Origin: Dermanyssus gallinae
Taxonomy: Eukaryota; Arthropoda; Arachnida; Mesostigmata; Dermanyssidae
Length of the DNA stretch: 64,000 nt
Assembly: GCA_003439945.1 (NCBI GenBank)
Contig: QVRM01001396.1
Location: 1-64,000 of the forward strand
Direction: 5' to 3'
A program made the translations under genes and the position numbers. The notes under the pieces are model-generated. The model ran no database searches. It saw only the letters and a list, made by a program, of their open reading frames with translations, and was not told where the DNA came from. Of the stretch, positions 1-11,703 are shown one piece after another (the first letter of the stretch is position 1; every line of letters begins with the position of its first letter).

Positions 1-2456
1 TTGTGCTCGCTCTCTCACGTCTCATGCAGCGCGACTCATCTACTGATCCGAAACTATCAGAAGACGTATTATGGATAACAAAAACCACTACCCACCAGCA
101 ATAACAGCAGCAGCAGCAAATCTCGACAATGACCAGTGACAATGACGAAGACATCAACAACAACAGCAACAGCAACAACAATAATAATTTTGTTGCTGTT
201 AAGCACAGTGACGGGCTGCGAAGCATGGACACCATGACCGATCGTATCGTAGAAGTCGTTAACGTTAACACGGCCGCAATTAATTTGGACGAACGGTAGA
301 CGAAACTCATCTGATATCATTTATGTAGATAAGCCGGGACAAACCTGTCTACCCCCTCCCCCCGCCTCCTTCCAAGAAGGGAAAAACAGGGAGGTTATCT
401 CATATTGTCGATTCCCATTTTTTCTCATCTCCCAAGCTCTGCGACGAGCTGCCACGCAGTTGCTTTGGATTATTTTTCTGCTGCTGCTACTGATGCCGGC
501 AGGTACTGTCGCTGTGTTCGTTCACAACGACCGTGACAAGAGACCGCTAATGATCGGCCAAAAGTTCGGTGGTGGTTCTTCGTTGTTGGTTGGTTGGCCT
601 ATAGCTGTACTTAACAGTACTGACAGTATCAACACTTTTGCTAACAGTACTGACACCACGTGGTCTGAAGCTCCCACTCATTTATCGGTGACTGGTGGCT
701 GTAGCATGAATGTGTGTGTGCATGTGCCTTCTCTATTTGTGTAAATGAATGTGTGAACTGTTGTATCTATTCGCGAAGGAAAGCCGCAACTGGCGAATAG
801 CTATTAGTACAATAATACGACTACGATGTCTACAAATATCGGTGTTACACGTAACATTTTTCAAGTGCCTTTTATTGATAACATGTTCGATGACTTTATT
901 ATTCCGTAAGCCTAATACACAATATTAATAACCCGTATACCGTTTTGCACTGATGCACCCAAACGTCATCTACAGACAAAGGGTATATTATGTGTAGGAA
1001 CACGTACACTACATGTATTTACTACGCTGTCTACAAATACCGTAGTTACACGTAACATTGTATAAGTGCCCTTTATTGATAACATTTATGATAACATTTC
1101 TATATCCATACATCATCTACAGATGAAGGGTATATTATGTGTAGACACACACACGTACCCTACACGATTTTATTGAAATCTTCCTAACGAGGCCAGAATA
1201 GTATGCAACGACACAGCAGTGCAAGAGGATGCCTCACGATGTCGTGTGGGAGTCGCTCGAACTTGGGAGCGTCCTTGTTCCAGCTTTTTCGCGCCAGTGG
1301 CAGAGCAAATCAATTGCGCGGCAGGCAGCTCTCCGCAGAACTGTCCTAAGCCTGTCCAAGCACGACAATTCCGGTTAGAAGATAGCTGTTTAGGTTTGCT
1401 TTGGAACTGCTATTTTGTATGGCACATCTCGCACCTTCTACTCGTGGGCACACGACGATCGTCACGAGCTTGATCATTCAAACACAGCATGGCAGCAAGT
1501 GGCAAACCTTGGTTAAGCTTCTCCTTCTGTTTTGTGTCCGCGTCTGAATGCTCATTGTTCATTAAGGCATGCTCATGTGCGTACTTAAAGATGCTCGTAA
1601 CGAGCATGAAGAAGAGAAGCTGGGCGAATTGAGCCAGAAAGCGAGCGTAGAAAGACAGAGGGATGGCGGGAGAGAAATAAGGACATAGAAGGTCAAAGAG
1701 AGCTGCTTAGAGATGCTGCTGTTATGTTTGCAACGTCTCGGCAGGGACGCAGGCCTGTAGGGTAGATAATTACGATACCGTTTTGGAGGAGACGTGTGTA
1801 AATGCAGATACAACTGTTAAAGTTCTCTGTTTGTTATACTTTACTCTATTAGACACGTTTCGAACGTATAGCTAGTAGTAGAAGCAAGTAACGTGGATAA
1901 CACGTTCCAACCATCGCTTAGTTACTTGCTTATTGGCTGAAGCAGCCATATAGTATACTGGATAACTTAGGATGCGCCCAGACAAAGCCTCAGGAGAAGC
2001 GTAATATCTTACTCTTTAAACTCTATGGATACAGAACGCTTGCGGTGAGCTCGGAGTTGTAAGCTATGCACATGAAAATCATTAATTTTATGCGAAGACG
2101 CTTCTATTTGTCTGATGATTTGCGATTAGAGGTGACCTCTTGATACGCCTTAGTACGTATAAAATTGCTCGTATAAATACTAATAAAACAACCATTCCTG
2201 TTGCTGGCAGTAAATGTGATACCAGAATCAATAGTTGCCAGATCAACCTTTATATGGTTGAATAGAAGAGACTTAAGTCGAACTGAATTTGATAGACAGA
2301 CGTACCCGTACAGTTAAAACGTTACATGAACAAGTTAGAACGAAAAAAGCTAGAAAAGCCTGGTGATCGAAGGGGCTGAGTCTGTCTATGTTATGCATGG
2401 TCAAATTATTCATGTACGGGCGGGGTAGTGGTAGTAAAATCTGCACTACCAGTTCG
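1..2456. other. intergenic sequence without a recognisable gene
   Basis: Short CAG/CAA-type tracts at about 100-195 and 470-500 and the tandem duplication at 822-1170. Frames such as 1219-1473 (+) and 1562-1813 (-) show no family features, and I do not call them genes. Confidence 0.6.
822..1170 (+). repeat. tandem duplication, about 150-190 bp unit, two copies
   Basis: The motif TGTCTACAAATA, then GTTACACGTAACATT, then CCTTTATTGATAACAT, then CATCTACAG, then GGGTATATTATGTGTAG occurs at about 825-1000 and again at about 1024-1160. The copies differ by substitutions and indels, so the duplication is old. Confidence 0.75.
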
Positions 2457-2777
2457 TCATGCCAGTGAGGAGCAAGTGATGCGAAACAAACGCATTACCA
2501 TTATCATCACCATCATCATCAACCCTTTCGGACTTAACGACCGCTTTGAGCCCGTGGCCCGCGTATAGGTCAAGACGATTGATTGGTCATCACTAAAAGA
2601 TGACGGACGCCAGACAACAGAATACGAGGTTTGCACGTGGCGCACGTGGCGCACGCGGCCCTGGACCCTGTGCGCGTTGCGAAACGCTGCTGTCGAGCAG
2701 ACGAGCGTCAAAACATGCTCCATAGTGGGCCTGAAAGCGTAGACGTCGTGCGTAAAGACAGACAGCGCGACAATTCA

Positions 2778-3275
2778 CCAGTCCAGACAGTGTCTAGTCA
2801 GTGCGCATGGAAGGGCAAGGCTAGATTTGGCACGAGAAGTCCAGTTGGCTGGAATCACCGTTGTTGGTCTGTCGCTTAGATAGACTCTTTCTCCTGGCTG
2901 TGCCCTTCACGTGACCTTCATCAGTTCGGGAGCTCCAGTCCAGCCAGTCCAAAGCGTGTCGAGTCAATGCGAAGGGCAAGGTTACATCCGGCACGGGAAG
3001 CCTGGTTGCCCGGGACCACCGCTGTTCGCCCGTCGCTCAGGTGGATTGTTTCTCCTGGCTGTGGAGTCGTTGCGTGGCCTTGTATCGGTTCGGGAGTTGC
3101 CGGTCCAGAGAGTGTTGAGTCGACGCAAAGAGCAAGGCTAGACTCGGTTCGCAAAGCCCGGTTGGTTGGCTGGAGCCCACTTGTAGTTGGCCGACACCCA
3201 CTCAGATAGGTTCCTGGCTCTGCTGACTGTGTCCAGGCCGTAGCCTTGCACCGGTCGGGAGTTCCCGATTTCCAC
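2778..3275 (+). repeat. minisatellite, about 160-bp unit, three diverged copies
   Basis: The anchor AAGGGCAAGG (AAGAGCAAGG in the last copy) sits at 2811, 2972 and 3128, giving periods of 161 and 156 bp. Each unit also carries GTCCAG...GTGT..AGTC, TTTCTCCTGGCTGTG or a variant, and a closing CGGGAG(T/C)T. The block is GC-richer than its surroundings. Overlapping frames on both strands are by-products. Confidence 0.85.
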
Positions 3276-3279
3276 GCGT

Positions 3280-4488
3280 GACTGCTTCTACCATGCCAGG
3301 CTACAGTGAGGTGGCATTTAGTGATGACACTGATGAGTACAGACAGTGTTGTTTGATGTTGGCGAGTCAGGTCATGACGATCACACGTGTCTACTTTACA
3401 AAGCCGCTGATGCTGCTGCTGGAACTGCCGCTGCGAACGCGTGTGGTAACAAACGCTGGGAATTCCCTTCGTTCGACCCTACGTAGATCATGACGGGTAC
3501 AAACATAATAATAATGATCAGAATCAAATTAGCGGAGATCAGCGTATGCAACTACTACTCCACAACCTGCTAATGTCATTGTCCTCGCCGTCCTTGAACT
3601 ATTGAAGATATGCGCGTGTCTCTTTCTCTCTTCTTATTGTTCTCCTCGTCCCCCTCTCTCGCTTTTTTCCCCTTGCTCTATATATATATATATATATATA
3701 TATATGCTAGAACCTCTCTCAAAACAAGCGCCCTACATGAGAAATGTGCTTCGGCACCATGTGGGCGATTTTTTTTTAAAGGAGCAATTTTATCAGGGGG
3801 CTGTGGGTGTCTAGCCTAAGCTATCAGTTCGCGTTTATCTTTGTTAGCGTCCTCATTCACACTGGACTTATTTTCAGTTTCTCCAGTAGAGTATATAACA
3901 GCCGGGCAACTGAAGCCTACGATTATAATATTTATGATCCGTGGGTGCATATTGGTGGTTAATGATGGAAGCAATACCTTTTTGAAGACCTCTAAAGGTT
4001 CAAGTCAATTAAAACTCTACTAGCTTTGTCCATACGGCTGAGTGCTTGAACTTTACCTCCATACTGCCTCCTGTTTATTCCGAAAGTCTAACAGCTAAAT
4101 ACTATACGCATATATCACTATAGGCACGATAGGTAGGCCCTATTTCGAGCGAAACCGGTGTTCCCACACCTTGGTCTGGATTCACCGCTTTTACGCTCTT
4201 CTTGAGTTTTAACGTTAGATTAATTTAATCTACAAGCGGAGACGTTGTGCATAACGGTTTTGGCTGGGTAGGCTGTATCTCTTTGCCAACAGCACGGTGT
4301 AACCAACCGCAAATACTAACCCAAGTAGGAAGGTATTTCTCTTACTAACTTTCCACACATTTACTGCAAAGCGCGCCTAACACTCGAGTCCGCTGTGTTG
4401 CCATCTGATGGTCCATGCGTTTTGTAATCTCACCGGACTAAGTGGGCAGCCTTGGCAGTGGCTTATAATAATAGGCTTATAAAATTTA

Positions 4489-4526
<38 letters not shown>

Positions 4527-4668
4527 GCCTTGGGAGTGGCTTATAATTATAAGCTTATAAAAAAAAATATATATATATATATTTTTGTGTTATCAGCGTA
4601 CAGTTGTGTGCGTAACCAACGTGTCGTCTTGATTCCAGCGAGTGCTATTTATTTGCTCATCTCATAGC

Positions 4669-4710
<42 letters not shown>

Positions 4711-4788
4711 CAGGCATATTTGTGTATATGCATATATATATATATACACAAACGTGCAGCTGCAGTAGCATCAACAGTACTAGTAGTG

Positions 4789-4820
<32 letters not shown>

Positions 4821-5532
4821 CGTTTTTCCGTAAGGCGTATGCCTGTGTGCGGTTTTTTCATGTCATGGCTGATGTTTAATCCACTCTGGCATTTACCTTG
4901 TCTAAATTGGAAAGCCATGCAAACCAATTTAAGAGTGGCCGGTCTGGGTCTCGAACCCAGGCCTCCCGAATACAAGGCAAAGGCTTGGCCACTAAGCCAT
5001 CTTCTTGCTCGGTATATAGTGAACTCATAACGTCATGGGGAACTTGACAACGATAATAGACGGCGGCACGTTGCAACGACATCGACAAAGACCGATATAT
5101 ATATATATATATATATATGATCATGCATAGACGGAGACTGGCTATGTGTACTGTGTCGTCCATCCATCATACGTGAACGAATGTGAGATTGAATCAATGA
5201 ATGAGTGAATGAATGAATAACCAAAATAGAAAACCAAACAAACGAACCCCGAATGACTCGAACGCATCAAATACGCGTCTAACTTCTTTGTTCTTCCTAC
5301 TATGCTACTATGCTTGTTTGTTGGTGTCTACTCGGTCTCGTCCGCCTCGCTTCCTGTTTGCTTGTTCGTTCGATTTCTGCTCCTCTTCTGACGACGTGTT
5401 GTTTCCATCTTGTCGTCGTCGTCGTCGTGGGCTTCGTCATCAATTCGTCGCTGAGTAGCTACAAATCGTCACGACGGTAGACGTCGGACACGACGCTGAC
5501 GTCAACATTTACGTTGTCTGTCTGCTTATTTG

Positions 5533-5534
<2 letters not shown>
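3280..5534. other. intergenic sequence with many short (TA)n tracts
   Basis: (TA)n tracts lie at about 3682-3704, 4493-4521, 4567-4582, 4674-4704, 4789-4811 and 5096-5119. A short local duplication, CAGCCTTGG(C/G)AGTGGCTTATAAT, occurs at about 4448 and 4525, each copy followed by TA repeats. Apart from the SINE at 4840-5008 no gene or element is recognisable. Confidence 0.6.
4840..5008 (-). mobile_element. tRNA-derived SINE (family A)
   Basis: On the minus strand the part near 5008 reads as a tRNA head: box A TGGCTTAGTGG, then box B GGTTCGAGACC inside a perfect five-pair T stem (CTGGG / CCCAG). The expected acceptor pairing is missing and the anticodon stem is poor, so it is not a working tRNA gene. 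About 90 bp of unrelated body follows toward 4840. Its sequence differs from the other SINEs in this window. Confidence 0.65.

Positions 5535-5586
<52 letters not shown>
5535..5586. repeat. (TA)n microsatellite
   Basis: About 52 bp of pure TA dinucleotide. Confidence 0.97.
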
Positions 5587-5587
<1 letters not shown>

Positions 5588-5699
5588 GCTATGGCGGTAA
5601 CGTGGCAACACGACAAATCGCACGGATCGCATGACTGGCAAAGCGACGTTCGGACATAGTAGACATTGTGTGATATAGATAGTCAAACAAACCAACAAC

Positions 5700-6000
5700 C
5701 AATGGGTGCGTTGGCAACTGGTGCTGCTGTTGCTGCTGCTGCAGCTGCAACTGCATCTAAAAGCAGACGTGCACAACACACGTGCATCTGCCATGTGCCG
5801 TTGCTGATCAGCCACTTGATTGTTGTACTGCTGTTGTTGCAACGAAACCAAATATCTGCAGGGCTTGCGGCAGCCAGCCGCCGCGCCACTACAGCAGCCA
5901 ACGACAACATCAGCAGCAGCAACAACAACAGTAACAAAACACACAACAACAACAACAACAGTAACAAAAAACGCAACAACAACAACGGCGCTTATGATAA
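5700..6000. repeat. CAG/CAA-type trinucleotide cluster
   Basis: Interrupted GCT/GCA, CAG and CAA triplets. They create overlapping Ala-, Gln-, Asn- or Leu-rich frames on both strands (for example 5666-6070 + and 5534-6316 -), with no conserved domain visible. Confidence 0.8.
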
Positions 6001-6384
6001 GATTACTAGGAACAGCTACGTCGGCGACTGCGCATGTGATGGTGAGAATGTTGCGAAGTCCCGCCCATAGCGTCGAGGGCGGGGCCTGTAGCGTATCATG
6101 CTGTTGCTGCAAAATGGGAGGGGAGAGGCCGGCGTGTGTATTTGCCCCATCTGTCCCACGCACACACACACACACCCAGACACACGCATAGATAGACACA
6201 GCGCGGCAGGACACGTCCCCAACCAGCCAGCCAGCCAGCCAGCCATACCGCCACATGGATCGCAGGGTAGGCGGAGCTTGACAGTTGGCGAACAACAAGT
6301 GGCGTGCGAATGGCACGCCATTGACGAGTGAAAACGATCATGACATCACGTCATGAAACGAGGCCGTCACACTATGGCGCCGGC

Positions 6385-6478
6385 ACCGATGATGATGGTG
6401 ATGGCAATGCCGCCAATGATGATGGTGATGGCAATGCCGATGGTGATTATTACTATGATGGTCATGGTTATAGTAACG

Positions 6479-6510
<32 letters not shown>

Positions 6511-6655
6511 GATGATGATGAAAATGAATTGAGAATGATTGTCATGATGGTAACGTTGTCGTTGTTGTTGGTGATGATGGTGATGATGATGATGATGATG
6601 ACGGGCATGCTGATAATGGTGACGGGTGATGCTGTTTGTGTTGGTGGTGGTGGTG
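6385..6655. repeat. GAT/GTT trinucleotide cluster
   Basis: Runs of GATGATG(GTGATG) and a pure (GTT)n at about 6478-6510, followed by more GAT and GGT triplets. Sequence is low complexity throughout. Confidence 0.9.
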
Positions 6656-6889
6656 GTGACGATGTATTATAGTTGGCGATTGTGTTGGTGGCGATGAGGA
6701 GGACGTTGTGAACGTAACACAATGCAGCTCGTTATGATAGGCTCAGTGGGCAAATCTACTACACGCCGTGGTGGCGGTCCTTCGTTCGTTCATCCACCCA
6801 CCCACCCACCCACCCTCTCATGTATTCATTCAGGACGATCGGTCGCGGCGATCGTGAAATTCGGGGGTGATAATATGTTGTTGTTATCG

Positions 6890-7730
6890 TTGCTGTGATG
6901 TTGTTGTTGTTGTTGCTGCTGTGATGTTGTTGTTGTTGTTGTTGCTGCTGTGATGTTGTTGTTGCTGTTGCTGTCGTTGTTGTTGTTGTTGTTGTTGCTC
7001 TCGTTGTTGTTGTCATCGTTGTTGTTGTTGTTGTTGTTATTGTTGCTGTGCTATTCTTGTTGTTGCTGTGATGTTGTTGTTGGTGCTGCTGCTGCTGCTG
7101 TGTTGTTGTTGTTGTTGTTGCTCTCGTTGTTGTTGTCATCGTTGTTGTTGTTGTTGTTGTTATTGTTGCTGTGCTATTCTTGTTGTTGCTGTGATGTTGT
7201 TGTTGGTGCTGCTGCTGCTGCTGTGTTGTTGTTGTTGTTGTTGCTCTCGTTGTTGTTGTCATCGTTGTTGTTGTTGTTGTTATTGTTGCTGTGCTATTCT
7301 TGTTGTTGCTGTGATGTTGTTGTTGGTGCTGCTGCTGCTGCTGTGTTGTTGTTGTTGTTGTTGCTCTCGTTGTTGTTGTCATCGTTGTTGTTGTTGTTGT
7401 TGTTATTGTTGCTGTGCTATTCTTGTTGTTGCTGTGATGTTGTTGTTGGTGCTGCTGCTGCTGCTGTGTTGTTGTTGTTGTTGTTGTTGCTCTCGTTGTT
7501 GTTGTCATCGTTGTTGTTGTTGTTGTTATTGTTGCTGTGCTATTCTTGTTGTTGCTGTGATGTTGTTGTTGGTGCTGCTGCTGTGTTGTTGTTGTTGTTG
7601 CTCTCGTTGTTGTTGTCATCGTTGTTGTTGTTGTTATTGTTGCTGTGCTATTCTTGTTGTTGCTGTGATGTTGTTGTTGGTGCTGCTGCTGTGTTGTTGT
7701 TGTTGTTGTTGTTGTTGTTGCTGTTGTGTC
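6890..7730 (+). repeat. higher-order GTT/GCT minisatellite, six units of 108-123 bp
   Basis: Each unit has the order (GTT)n CTC(GTT)n CATC(GTT)n ATTGTTGCTGTG CTATTCTTGTTGTTGCTGTGATG then (GTT)n GGT(GCT)n. The anchor CTATTC lies at 7051, 7174, 7294, 7417, 7540 and 7648, giving spacings of 123, 120, 123, 123 and 108. All are multiples of three, so frames stay open across the array in several registers and give Leu/Val/Ser or Thr/Gln/Asn runs. I regard these as non-coding. Confidence 0.95.
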
Positions 7731-9686
7731 TGTATCCGATCTCACACTCATTGATGCGCCAAGTATACGGTTGGCAACGTGTGAATACACAGACAGACGC
7801 GCAACAGCACACGGACAAAAAACAGCATCCAGTTGCCACACACACACAGATTTATTCATACAGATATACACGATTGATGCGCGTATCGCCACATCCGTTA
7901 CAACTACGCCACACGTTAATGAGGTAGCCTACGAATTCAGTAAGGTCCTGACCTCCGTGACACCTAACTATCTCGTATCAGCATATTTGCAAATAACTTG
8001 TGACCTGAAAGAAATTGCTGTATCTTCAAAATAGATAAATTATACGAGAGGCAATTATAGAAACCTTAGAATTGTCCTAAATGGCGGCGTAAGTAACGGC
8101 TACCCATGGAATCAAAGAGTGCACACAGTATGGAGATGAGGCGATTCGAGTTCACGGTAAAGGTTTCTATACCTGGAGGCTTTGACATGCCCAGTAAATT
8201 CTTAGCAGGTTTGAAATTCCTACAGTGTGCACTAGAAGGCCGCCACAGAGTCTAGTTCAACATACGGTAATTCAGTGACGATTATGTCTGTTAAATGGAC
8301 TAGAAACGTTCTTGAAAGCCGATGACGAAATCTGTCTAGTCGAGGCATGAAGATGGCTGGGCGCTGCTCGGTAGCGCCAGAATTGCAACGAACTTCATTG
8401 ACGCACCTTTAACAGAAGAGATGCGCTGAGTAAAAACTATACGCAGCCATGATGAGCACGATACCACGACACATGTGGCCATGTGCAATATTTATAATAA
8501 AGGGCTTGTCACAGTGCAAGGTATACTGACGTAACCGAACTTGATACAGCCAATATTGTATCGGTGAGTTTTAGACATTCACTGCGGTGGGGTAGACACA
8601 AATAGTTTTTTTCTAGCGTACGGTGGAGTCACGTGTTTTGAGGCCTCTAAAGGCTATCATATCAACCGATATCCCTCAATTTTTGTTTATTTTATTTTAA
8701 TAATCAAAACTTTAGTAGTCGAGTGTTGGGTTACAGGGAAATATCTCGAGAAAAACCGATATCCTTTGTAGCAAAAACTGCCAAGCCCTCCTATCCAACC
8801 TCTTAGTTAACTCTGCACATAATATGCATCGACTCGTCATTTTATTGCATTTTGCCATAATTCTATTTTCAGTGATGTGAAAAAAAACACTAGTTGTGCC
8901 ATATGTGCGTGTTTATAGTTTACTATTACCACCGGGTGTTAATAGACCATAATACTTAATTCCGTTTTTTATGTTTTATTACTAGCAAGCAAATTCATTT
9001 AACAGCTTGTTTAAAAAGCCTCAAATAATAAAGCAGAAGATGACCCAAGATCATCTATAGCGGAAGATACCCAAGCCATTTTGGAATCTATTTGTTCATG
9101 CCCACAACAAGAATCGTATACAAAAACGGTGACAGCTCTTGTGAAACCCCTGACCGCGCAGAGAATTTAAATACCAAAAAGAGCTTAAGATCATCTATAA
9201 CGCTATATGTTTAAAATATTCTGTAATGTGAGTATATTTTTCATGCCCAGCAATCGTGTATATTGTAGATATTGGCAATATCGAAATAAAATAGGCATCT
9301 TTTTACACGCGTCTCTTTATGAGCGTAATGAGAGTGTATTGAGGTATTTAACGTTAAAACTTCAAATTTAGACATGCCCAGCTCTTGCGAACCTACTCGA
9401 TACGACTGTTTCTATTTTTGTAGTGTTAGTTTTATTCCGAACACACTGACTTGTTCGATCTTTCAATGTAACAAATAGATCTTACACAATCACTTTGTAA
9501 AACTATCTCCAGCCAATCTAACACATGTTAGTCATTTCATTGTCACTCCTAGACAAGACATAATTGCTTCCCCATTACAGGGAGAGCAACACAACAGAAC
9601 AGATACAGTACTCGTCTGGCTTATAATAACACTCCTTATCTACAGAATATGACAAGCGCAGTATACGGAATAAAGTGTTGCGACGT
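7731..9686. other. intergenic sequence, nothing recognised
   Basis: After the minisatellite the stretch becomes AT-rich unique sequence, with only short frames on either strand. I find no domain, RNA or repeat in it. Confidence 0.55.
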
Positions 9687-9736
9687 GCAGACTTGTCCTG
9701 GGCACACGCTTCTATGTGTGCCCAGGACAAGTCTGC
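9687..9736. repeat. perfect hairpin, 21-bp arms and 8-nt loop
   Basis: Arms 9687-9707 and 9716-9736 are exact reverse complements (core CTTGTCCTGGGCACAC / GTGTGCCCAGGACAAG) around loop GCTTCTAT. It sits at the edge of a decayed LINE fragment. Confidence 0.95.
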
Positions 9737-9739
9737 GCG

Positions 9740-10220
9740 CTGTGCTGCTTTCATGTGCCTGGAATCTCTGGAAAAAAATTGCTTTTGCACTTCTTTAATA
9801 AAACGGGTCAGCCAAGAGGTATACTAGTCGATTGCGTGCCAATGTGTGGAGCTCATGGCTTACTTGAGAAAAGCCGGGGTCACTCGGCCCAGCGTTTCCG
9901 ACGTTATAAGCTACGCTCATATACTTGGAGATGTACTGTATAGCATAAGTTGCCATTCGTGCCAAGATGTGGGCCCGAAAGCCGTAGGCAAAAAAAGGCC
10001 AAGGTGGGGGAAGCTGGTGACTTATTTCAGAGAGGTACAATAGAGCTGGAAATTCCAGCTGATGAGCGAGAATCCCAATATGGCTAAAACGTATACCAGT
10101 ACATCATCCGTGTAGAGCAACAACTCCGCTCGAATCAATCCTTTGCTCCCAGAATTTTTGTGAGATATCATTGAGAAAGACTGAAAACATTAGGGGACAC
10201 ATGCGGCCTTCATAGGAGGC
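9740..10220 (-). pseudogene. non-LTR reverse transcriptase remnant
   Basis: Read on the minus strand from about 10220 down, one frame gives PLMFSVFLNDISQKF. After a frame change LLYTDDVLVYV follows, resembling the RT motifs around the catalytic (Y/F)xDD with Thr in place of Ala. Further down, a segment with HILARMATYAI and YNVGNAGPSD follows. Frames shift at least once. It is a dead fragment; the clade is unassigned. Confidence 0.55.
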
Positions 10221-10292
10221 TCCTGTGTATATATGTATGTATAGAGAACCCGTGATAACACGTTCGCGCGGAGACAATTGTCTACTCCAAAG

Positions 10293-10343
<51 letters not shown>

Positions 10344-10752
10344 AGAAATGCTCTTTCATCATCAATGAATGTTAACCCAATTATACTGAAACACGCTGCA
10401 TATCACGGTCTATTGATATGTAGCGTACTTCACTATAAAAAAAAGTACTGTGCTTCCTTCAGTAGTTTTTACCTGTTTACGTACGTACAACAACCAACCA
10501 AGTGTATGCTCGCCTAGTGGTGATGTTGATCGCTGTTTAGTCATTAGTCAGCCGCAAAATTTCCAGTTTGTTGACCACGAGTAATTAAGCTAACTGAAGT
10601 CTGCCTGGTTGTGCTGGTCTCTTTGGTGCGTTACTTTTTGGGTCCTGGCTTGTGTAACGGTCGGTTTATCTCGTCGTCCACGCATTGTCAACGGCACGCA
10701 TTGGCGACAACAGCGACGGCAGCGCGGTCGGCGTCTCTGCCTTCCGCAGGGC
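10221..10752 (+). other. noggin upstream flank and probable 5' UTR
   Basis: The stretch holds a (TA)n tract at about 10299-10340, AT-rich sequence, and from about 10600 a GC-richer part leading into the noggin ATG. The noggin frame is open from 10594 but contains no ATG before 10753, so the extra N-terminal residues would need a non-AUG start. No TATA box or initiator can be assigned with confidence. Confidence 0.5.
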
Positions 10753-11099
10753 ATGCGAGCCACTGAGTTCGGATGGCTGTTTCTCGTCGTGCTACGGGTG
10801 CCTGTACCCCAACTGTGGCTGCTGTTGGCGGCCGCCGTCGTGACCACGGGCGTCCTGCAGGCGTCCTGCGGGGCGCTCGCAGCCCTCAACCCCGACCAGC
10901 GAATCGCGTCCAAGTTGCTCCGGCCCCGGCCCGAGGAGCGTTACCACCTGCCGCAGCCGGTCGACGCTCCGCTACCTTATCGGCGGCCCGACATCAACGA
11001 GGAGACGCTGCGTCGGATTCTCGGTGCCGACTTTCAGCCCAAGTACATGAGTATCACCAAGCCCACAATGCGTTACCGCGACCCTCATCAACAGCTCAG
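10753..11099 (+). CDS. nog: noggin, coding exon 1 of 3
   Basis: First coding exon of a secreted BMP antagonist of the noggin family. The ATG at 10753 is the first ATG in a frame open since a TAA at 10591. It is followed by a hydrophobic stretch (about residues 7-38, rich in L, V and A) that fits a signal peptide. Residues 64-105 match the N-terminal clip of noggin, which in the known structure covers the BMP receptor-binding surfaces: a conserved NEETLRRILGADF-type motif followed by PKYMS. The exon ends after CTCAG with donor GTTCGT at 11100 (phase 2). Joined to exons at 11432-11703 and 12281-12477 it gives 816 nt and 271 residues, with both junctions in phase. The donor is weaker than consensus. 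Family identity is very secure; exact exon ends are secure to moderate. Confidence 0.9.
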
Positions 11100-11270
11100 G
11101 TTCGTTCTGCACGCCGTCCCCCTATTTCTCATTCTCTCTCCCTCTCTATCATCCTTGCTCCCACTAAACTACATTTTGAAAAAGTCCGCGGGTGCACTGA
11201 TGAAAATGTCGGTAATATGTCCTTCCACACTCTTCCGCCAGGCATGTAAACCAGCCTTTGTAAATGCAAA

Positions 11271-11346
<76 letters not shown>

Positions 11347-11431
11347 TGTTCTCTCTGTGTTCTCGGCTCGCATCGCCGCTTTGCCATAATCTCCGTGTCT
11401 CACGGGTCAACGGCCCGGCACGGTACGATAG
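11100..11431 (+). other. noggin intron 1
   Basis: A 332-bp intron between the GTTCGT donor and the ATAG acceptor. It carries about 70 bp of (TA)n at 11274-11344, so its length is probably polymorphic. Frames are open through it, but the peptides they encode are repeat-derived and have no noggin similarity. Confidence 0.8.
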
Positions 11432-11703
11432 GTCACGCAACGGCACACGAAGACATCGCCTGCACAAGCTGCGCCGAGGCGGCACGTCGAATCGCGAATC
11501 TCTCAAGACGCTGCTGAATGGCAGTCTTGCGGACGTGCCAAAAGATCAGCCCAATTTTCGCCGAACGCTGCGAAAGTTTCTTCAAAAGCACACCGAGTGC
11601 CGAATCACCCGTCACTGGCACGATCTCGGCGAGCGCTACTTCCCACGATACGTGCACGAGGGCAGCTGTCAACAAACTCACGCTAGCTGCTCGATACCTC
11701 CCG
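11432..11703 (+). CDS. nog: noggin, coding exon 2 of 3
   Basis: Middle coding exon, residues about 116-207. The acceptor AG at 11430-11431 is the first AG after the pyrimidine-rich stretch at 11345-11400, and it restores the phase left by exon 1. An alternative AG at 11451-11452 would keep the same phase and drop seven residues. The exon has a basic stretch (RRHRLHKLRR), like the heparin-binding basic segment known in vertebrate noggin, though not aligned here. The hallmark core follows: Cys172, then WHDLGERYFPRYV (about 178-190) and GSC (195), ending in CSIPPG. This parallels the vertebrate WNDLGSRFWPRYVKVGSC and CSVPEG. The donor GTAAGT at 11704 is strong (phase 1, splitting Gly207). Confidence 0.93.

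Noticed and set aside
4933..5008. Functional tRNA gene on the minus strand
   Set aside because: A and B boxes and the T stem are good, but the acceptor stem does not pair and the anticodon stem is poor; a SINE head fits better.
6759..7892. 377-residue open frame on the minus strand (Thr/Gln/Asn-rich) and the 325-residue plus-strand frame over the same stretch
   Set aside because: Both are the GTT minisatellite read in different registers; no non-repetitive domain and no conserved start.
10609..10752. 48-codon N-terminal extension of noggin
   Set aside because: The frame has no ATG before 10753; it starts at TTG. The signal peptide follows the ATG at 10753.
10773..11249. 158-residue frame overlapping noggin exon 1
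   Set aside because: Shadow of the GC-rich noggin exon in another frame; runs into the intron and has no domain.
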